This document shows positions 33,659-37,491 of a stretch of DNA of 37,491 bases, piece by piece. Location of the stretch: positions 1-37,491 of the forward strand of contig NZ_JAHFZZ010000047.1 in the NCBI RefSeq assembly GCF_018603905.1, given 5' to 3'. The notes beneath the pieces were generated by a model, which was not told where the DNA came from, did not search any database, and saw only the letters and a program-made list of their open reading frames with translations. This DNA comes from Nonomuraea sp. NEAU-A123 (lineage in GTDB: Bacteria; Actinomycetota; Actinomycetes; Streptosporangiales; Streptosporangiaceae). The position numbers and the translations under genes were made by a program. Within the stretch, counting starts at the first letter, position 1. Each line of letters starts with the position of its first letter.

Positions 33659-34211
33659 TCACCTTTGCTGGGATTCGTCCTGGAGTGCTGGTTGCTCGTG
33701 ACGTGCTTCGGCGGGTTGAGGATGATGCTCGTCGCCGTTGTCGAGGAGGTCCTCGAACAGGACGCGGTAGTGCACCATGGCCTGCCGCAGGTCCTCGGTG
33801 GAGGTCTCGCCAGGGGCGGCGCGCCTGCTGATCTCGTGGGCCTGGCGGTAGTGGTGCAGGGTACGGCCGTGCGCCACCGACAGGTCCAACAGCTGCTGCT
33901 CGAAGTCTTCGGTGGGATATCCACGATCGGCCATGGCGGCCGTGACCAACTCGTCGGCCTCCGTGACAGCGGGACCTGGCGCGTCCACAAACCGCTCCTG
34001 GAGCGCAGTCCATTGCTCGGCGTAAGCCTGCCGGGACTCGGGGCTCAGCGGCGTGATGTCGAGCGCGGCGACCCGCTTCGCTCGGGCGCAACTCCTGCTC
34101 GGGGCCGAAACGCCGACGAAGGCGTTGCCGGCGAAGGCGCAGCGCAACGAAGCCGACGGCCAGTATCAGGACCACCGCCAGAGCGACGGCCAACCAGGTC
34201 ATGGTGGACAT
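33659..34211 (-). pseudogene. Membrane-anchored protein of sigma-factor cluster, frameshifted
   Basis: Read across two frames. The N-terminal frame, from ATG 34211, gives MSTMTWLAVALAVVLILAVG with a single membrane helix and then the basic RLRRQRLRRRFGPEQELR. The second frame continues AKRVAALDITPLSPESRQAY, WTALQERFVDAPGPAVTEAD and FEQQLLDLSVAHGRTLHHYR to the stop at 33659. Removing one base from the CCC run (GGG at 34084-34086) joins them into one 180-residue protein. The family is familiar from actinobacteria, often close to stress sigma factors; its function is unknown. A spontaneous frameshift or base-calling error in the homopolymer are equally possible. Confidence 0.65.
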
Positions 34212-34357
34212 GTCATCCTCTTGAAGATGTCGATGCCTTCGCGCCCCGGCAAAGGCGGTGGGTTGGACACGAGTTGATGGCCGGCAGCGGCACGCCGATA
34301 CCGGTATGCCGACCGCCCATCAGGGCTGCCGCCCGTACGGCCTTGGCGCTTCCCTTT

Positions 34358-34379
34358 TCACAGGCGACTCACAGGCGAC
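34358..34379. repeat. Perfect tandem repeat of 11 bases
   Basis: TCACAGGCGAC occurs twice without a gap. It lies about 150 bases upstream of the membrane-anchored protein gene and 44 bases after the end of the GlsB gene. Period 11 matches one DNA turn, as in response-regulator sites. Confidence 0.5.
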
Positions 34380-34422
34380 GATCGTCCGGGGCCGCCCTGC
34401 GAGTACCGTGAATGGGGCAGGG

Positions 34423-34719
34423 TCATCTGCGGCTGGCCCAGCGGCCCGAACGCTGACCCGAACGCCGGCCGGTGATCAGGTTGTAGGCGAGCAGCAGGAC
34501 TGCCGCGCCGACGATGGCGCAGACCCAGGTGGACAGGTTGAAGAACCCCTGGACGCCGGCGACGTGGAACACCTGAGTGGCCACGAAGCCGCCCAGCAGC
34601 GCTCCGGCGATGCCGAGCACGAGGGTGATGATCAAGCCTTGCGAGTCTTTACCGGGGACCAGCATTCTGGCCAGCAGGCCGGCGACCAGTCCGAGGATGA
34701 TCCAAGCGATGATGCCCAT
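34423..34719 (-). CDS. GlsB/YeaQ/YmgE-family stress response membrane protein
   Basis: A 98-residue protein of the transglycosylase-associated family. Three membrane helices are seen: IIAWIILGLVAGLLARML, GLIITLVLGIAGALLGGFVA and WVCAIVGAAVLLLAYNLIT, with the conserved PGKD turn after the first. GAGGAG lies seven bases before the ATG at 34719. Family members are induced by general, acid or envelope stress. A GTTTCC...GGGTGT box upstream suggests control by a SigF-type factor, perhaps the one encoded nearby. Confidence 0.92.
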   Translation of the reverse strand: MGIIAWIILGLVAGLLARMLVPGKDSQGLIITLVLGIAGALLGGFVATQVFHVAGVQGFFNLSTWVCAIVGAAVLLLAYNLITGRRSGQRSGRWASRR

Positions 34720-34842
34720 GGCCGAACTCCTCTGGCGGTGCATCGATGTCTGCGCGGGAACGGTCTTCCGGACCGGTCGAAGCAGGGGCCGGTCACCGCG
34801 GGAATGTCGGCGCCGACTGTCGAACTCGTTCGCCCTGAGCCA

Positions 34843-34868
34843 ACACCCCCCGCGTACGGCACGGAAAC
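34843..34868 (-). promoter_or_regulatory. Candidate SigF-type promoter of glsB-like gene
   Basis: On the minus strand GTTT (34868-34865) and GGGTGT (34848-34843) are 16 bases apart, close to the actinobacterial SigB/SigF consensus GTTT-N14-16-GGGTAT. It lies about 125 bases before the start codon. Confidence 0.5.
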
Positions 34869-34952
34869 AGGCGATCCGGAAAGGATTCATCTGCAGAACC
34901 GATCAGCAGCGGAAGGGGCTCCGTGACGCAACCAGCGTTGAAACCCGGCCCA

Positions 34953-35924
34953 TCACACAGGCTCATCGCTGCGGCTGGTGACTGTCGGAACATCTTCGCC
35001 GGGTATCGGTTCGGTGGGCCGGGCGACGGATTGCAGCCAGCCGAGCCGCTGGGCGAGTTGCCGGGCGCTGTCGATGACGGCGGCGATGTGGGGCGAGGAG
35101 TTGGCGTTGTGCCACAACAGTGACCAGGGGTAGTACGTGACGGGGTCGGTCAGGGGCCGCCAGGTGGTGCCGGGCCGGTTGGACGTGCGGGAGGAGGAGG
35201 GGATGCAGTGCACGCAGCGGTGCTGGAGGACGAGGTCGGCGGCGGCGCGGGTGCTCTCGACGGTCCCCTCGTAGATGGTGGGCGCGAGGCCGGCCGACCG
35301 GCACAGCTCGATGACGAACTGGTTGAGCTCGGGTGTCTGCGCTTCCTCGCCGAGCAGCAGCAACTCATCGGCCAGGGCAGCGACGGGTACGGCGTCCAGG
35401 CCGGCGAAGCGGTGGTCGTCGGGCACCAGCACGCCGAGCGGATCGAGCCTGATCAGCTCGAAGGTCACCTCGTGCGGAACCTGCGAGGCATGCCCGATGC
35501 CGATGTCCAGGCGCCCGTCGGCCAGTTGCCGGTACTGCTCGGGAGTGCCCGCCTCGACCTGATGGATCGTGACGTCCGGATGGGCGCGTTGGAGCTCGCG
35601 CAGGATCTGCGGCATCGAATCGTAACCGGCGTCGATGATGCCGACCCGAAGCGTCGGTGTGACCGCGACGGCGTTGCGCGCGACCTGCTTGGCCCGCCCC
35701 ACGTGGTCGAGAATCTGGCGCGCCTCGACGAGGAAGGCCACGCCCGCCGGGGTCAGGTCGACGTGATGGGTACTGCGATCCAGCAACCGCACCCCCAGCT
35801 CGCGCTCCAGCCGCTGCACCTGCTGGCTCAGCGCGGACTGCACGATGTGCTCCCGGGCAGCCGCCCGGCCGAAATGCAGCTCCTCGGCCAGCGTCACGAA
35901 ATACCGCAACTGGCGCAGTTCCAT
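34953..35924 (-). CDS. LysR-family transcriptional regulator
   Basis: A 323-residue LysR regulator. The N-terminal winged helix reads MELRQLRYFVTLAEELHFGRAAAREHIVQSALSQQVQRLERELGVRLLDRSTHHVDLTPAG; the linker helix and a type-2 periplasmic-binding-like effector domain follow (TLRVGIIDAGYDSMPQILRELQRAHPDVTIHQVEAGTPEQ; LADGRLDIGIGHA; PDDHRFAGLDAVPVAALADELLLL). ATG at 35924 is the family-typical start; GGGAGGGG lies upstream. The neighbouring genes on both sides are also minus strand and belong to the stress group, so there is no divergent target to suggest its ligand. Confidence 0.92.
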   Translation of the reverse strand: MELRQLRYFVTLAEELHFGRAAAREHIVQSALSQQVQRLERELGVRLLDRSTHHVDLTPAGVAFLVEARQILDHVGRAKQVARNAVAVTPTLRVGIIDAGYDSMPQILRELQRAHPDVTIHQVEAGTPEQYRQLADGRLDIGIGHASQVPHEVTFELIRLDPLGVLVPDDHRFAGLDAVPVAALADELLLLGEEAQTPELNQFVIELCRSAGLAPTIYEGTVESTRAAADLVLQHRCVHCIPSSSRTSNRPGTTWRPLTDPVTYYPWSLLWHNANSSPHIAAVIDSARQLAQRLGWLQSVARPTEPIPGEDVPTVTSRSDEPV

Positions 35925-36012
35925 GCCCGCCACCCCTCCCTCAACTGGGCGGCGCCGATATGGACCGTCTTCCTGCACTTTAGGCCCTCGCGCGGCCTGG
36001 ACAGCCCTGCCA

Positions 36013-36210
36013 CTACTTGCTGGGCTTGGGAGTCTGGCAGGCGATCTTCGGGTTCATGCCGAGATAGTTGAGCGGGCCGGCCACGACGGTCACGGCGACG
36101 GTGGCCACCTGGTTGCAGTTCTCGACCGGTCCGGTGAAGTAACCGCGTTGGGCCGCCGCGACGGCGCCGGCGATCAGCCACAGGATCAGCACTAACGATG
36201 CGAAGCGCAT
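36013..36210 (-). CDS. Small exported or membrane protein
   Basis: A 65-residue protein beginning MRFASLVLILWLIAGAVAAA, an N-terminal membrane helix or signal, followed by QRGYFTGPVENCNQVATVAV and a second hydrophobic segment VTVVAGPLNYLGMNPKIAC. Two cysteines (in ENCNQ and IACQT) may form a disulphide. GGAGGT seven bases before the ATG at 36210 sets the start. Similar short proteins of unknown function occur in many actinobacteria. Confidence 0.75.
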   Translation of the reverse strand: MRFASLVLILWLIAGAVAAAQRGYFTGPVENCNQVATVAVTVVAGPLNYLGMNPKIACQTPKPSK

Positions 36211-36349
36211 CGCTTCTACCTCCGTCTTTGTCATTGTGCGGGGAGTGTCGGAGGCGATGAGGGGAACGACTCATCGCGGAGTGCCGCGGTATCCGGGCGG
36301 GACCGGTTCGCGGCCCGGCCCCGCCGGGCGGCCTGCCGGAGACGGAGGA

Positions 36350-36523
36350 TCAGCGCTTGAAGGCGCCCTTGATCTTCCGGCCGGCCTGCTTCAGGTTGCC
36401 CACGAGCCGATCGGTCTTGCCCTCGGCCTGCAGGCGCTGGTTGCCGGTGGCGCGGCCCAAACGCTGCCTAGCCCAGCCCTTGACGACCTGCGCCCTATCT
36501 CTGATCTTCCTATCAAGGCTCAT
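36350..36523 (-). CDS. CsbD-family stress protein
   Basis: A 57-residue hydrophilic, strongly basic protein: KIRDRAQVVKGWARQRLGRA followed by TGNQRLQAEGKTDRLVGNLK and a lysine-rich end. The A-x-x-V-K-G and TGN...LxAEGKxDxxxGxxKQ pattern is the CsbD signature. CsbD proteins are abundant SigB-dependent general stress proteins with no known biochemical role. AAGGAG lies eight bases before the ATG. Its own upstream region carries a GTTTCC box. Confidence 0.9.
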   Translation of the reverse strand: MSLDRKIRDRAQVVKGWARQRLGRATGNQRLQAEGKTDRLVGNLKQAGRKIKGAFKR

Positions 36524-36627
36524 CGTGATTTCTCCTTCACCGCCCCGCTCGGCCATCACCCAGGCAGACCATTGATCCGCCCGCCCGTCAGCCATGACCC
36601 CGCGCAGGCGGCTTGGATTCCCAGTGT

Positions 36628-36652
36628 CCTCCCCGGCCCGCAGTGGGGAAAC
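36628..36652 (-). promoter_or_regulatory. Weak candidate SigF-type promoter of csbD-like gene
   Basis: GTTT (36652-36649) and GGGAGG (36633-36628), 15 bases apart on the minus strand, match the -35 and the first half of the -10 consensus. Listed mainly because two neighbouring stress genes have the same GTTTCC box. Confidence 0.3.
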
Positions 36653-36723
36653 GAGCAATGATGAGGCCGGTTATCACTGGAATCGATGAGCCTACGTTGA
36701 GGCCGGGGCCGGCAAGATGCTGC

Positions 36724-37035
36724 TCACAAGCCCCGTTCGTGGACGTAACACCAGCGCCAGGCCATCTCCGGCGCCAGCGCCCCGACCACCGGATGATCGG
36801 TCTCCCGGTAGTGCTCCCTGGCATGACCGCCCGGCGAATCGTCGGAACAGGCCACCCAACCACACGTCAGGCACACCAGCAGGCGCGTCCAGGACAGGCC
36901 GAGAACCAGGCATCCTGCGCACTGCGGCAATCCGTGCTCAGCTCCCGGAGCTATATCAAGATGCTCGCACCGTGGCGCCTGACCGTTCAGGCTGCCCGCC
37001 GCGCTCACCTCCATGCCATCGATCTTCAGGGTCAT
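36724..37035 (-). CDS. UBP-type zinc finger protein
   Basis: A 103-residue protein with a complete Zn-finger UBP pattern: RCEHLD, QCAGCL, LLVCLTCGWVACSDDSPGGH, AREHYRETDHPVV and WRWCYVHE. The paired Cys/His ligands, the glycine-rich turn and the Trp-Cys-Tyr end are those of the bacterial stand-alone UBP family; in eukaryotes this fold binds the ubiquitin tail, in bacteria the partner is unknown. GAGGAGGG lies five bases before the ATG at 37035. Possibly SigF-controlled, from the box upstream. Confidence 0.88.
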   Translation of the reverse strand: MTLKIDGMEVSAAGSLNGQAPRCEHLDIAPGAEHGLPQCAGCLVLGLSWTRLLVCLTCGWVACSDDSPGGHAREHYRETDHPVVGALAPEMAWRWCYVHERGL

Positions 37036-37457
37036 GACGACCCTCCTCGGGCGACAGCCGGCACCAGGTGTGCCGACTGATCACCTTCAGTAGACCCGAT
37101 CGGCTCACCAGCGGAAACACGCAATCGCAGCAAGCGCCATCACCAGCCGCGATCGCCAATCCCAGCACACCCCGATGAACGGGCACCAGGGATGGCCGGG
37201 AAGACGTGCCGACAGCGAGTCCCGGCCCTGAGCGCCACCGAGGGAGGCACCGCGCCACCCGACCAACACCTGGCCGGTGATCGCCGCTGGTGATAACCCT
37301 GGCTGGCATCGGTGGTTTCCGCTCCAGCGAGACTGCTGGATGATCAGGGCACTGCATCGCACGACACCGCTCACGCTGGCACCCTGGCAACGTGTTCACG
37401 CCGCCGCTTCGACCTCGCGGCCCTCTTGTCTCCCGTACTCCCCTGTAGGAGCCCGGC
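37036..37457. other. Intergenic region before right-edge gene
   Basis: About 420 bases between the divergent UBP-type gene and the last gene. It must hold promoters for both; the UBP side is described separately. Minus-strand open frames here (for example 37105-37374) show no family resemblance, no ribosome site and poor codon choice, so I do not call them genes. Confidence 0.5.
37092..37118 (-). promoter_or_regulatory. Weak candidate SigF-type promoter of UBP-type gene
   Basis: GTTT (37118-37115) and GGGTCT (37097-37092) on the minus strand are 17 bases apart, one more than the usual range. The GTTTCC box is the same as before the glsB-like and csbD-like genes. It lies about 57 bases before the start codon. 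Confidence 0.35.
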
Positions 37458-37491
37458 ATGAGTACCAAGGACGCCGCCAGCGCCCCCGCTT
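37458..37491 (+). CDS. Start of an unidentified gene (truncated by window end)
   Basis: ATG at 37458 with AGGAG six bases upstream opens MSTKDAASAPA before the window ends. Eleven codons are too few to name a family. The good ribosome site makes a real gene likely. Confidence 0.5.
   Translation, partial: MSTKDAASAPA

Noticed and set aside
34298..34307. Palindrome ATACCGGTAT in the gap before the frameshifted membrane protein gene
   Set aside because: Short palindromes with a CCGG centre are frequent by chance in GC-rich DNA; no second copy or linked regulator was found.
37105..37374. Minus-strand open frame of 89 codons near the right edge
   Set aside because: No ribosome site, no domain likeness and inconsistent codon use.

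Overview
The window is high-GC DNA whose gene style (GTG starts, AGGAGG ribosome sites, MsiK-type sugar ABC operon without its own ATPase, SigF-type sigma factor, GlsB/CsbD stress proteins, LacI/HxlR/TetR regulators paired divergently with their targets) fits a filamentous actinobacterium of the Streptosporangiaceae/Streptomycetaceae kind. The exact genus cannot be read from the sequence. It looks like a chromosomal arm or accessory region: many small regulator-enzyme pairs, one sugar-utilisation locus and several decayed genes.

Layout. 1-3300: the tail of an IS630-type transposase, a low-GC stretch, then a membrane-anchored Mrr-type nuclease, a RidA-like protein, a NADAR protein and a membrane coiled-coil protein. 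3070-8550: a MarR gene divergent from a very short tautomerase-like gene, a PP2C-like phosphatase, an AraC-VOC pair, a UvrA-like ABC ATPase and another VOC protein. 8637-9685: an aldo/keto reductase behind a MerR-type promoter. 9694-21500: the main locus, a glycan-utilisation cluster made of a sugar-binding lipoprotein, two permeases, a cytoplasmic GH127 beta-L-arabinofuranosidase and a secreted clan-A-like glycoside hydrolase (one five-gene operon), a LacI regulator, and a divergent 1208-residue secreted hydrolase that shares its catalytic core with the first one. A 16-base operator is repeated identically in front of both transcription units.

21568-26760: HxlR with a QorB-like reductase, a broken nSTAND1 ATPase fragment, an IF-1 paralogue, a tandem-GNAT acetyltransferase with a 19-residue leader peptide and hairpins in its 5' region, a small membrane protein, and a TetR/NAD(P)H-binding protein pair sharing a perfect palindrome. 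26769-27620 is a gene graveyard (IS5-type transposase end, nucleotidyltransferase end, FtsK ATPase piece). 27695-31485: galU, an ABC exporter and a double VOC protein. 31675-37491: a stress-type region with a SigF-family sigma factor, two partner genes of which one is frameshifted, GlsB, LysR, CsbD, a zinc-finger UBP protein and the first codons of one more gene at the right edge. Three of these stress genes have GTTTCC...GGG boxes that resemble SigF promoters.

Best candidates for something undescribed are the arabinoglycan locus with its two paralogous secreted hydrolases of unassigned specificity, and the leader-peptide-controlled GNAT next to an extra IF-1 gene. Several open frames are interrupted at homopolymer runs, so either real decay or base-calling error must be kept in mind. 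All functional calls are from reading the translated sequence; no database search was possible.
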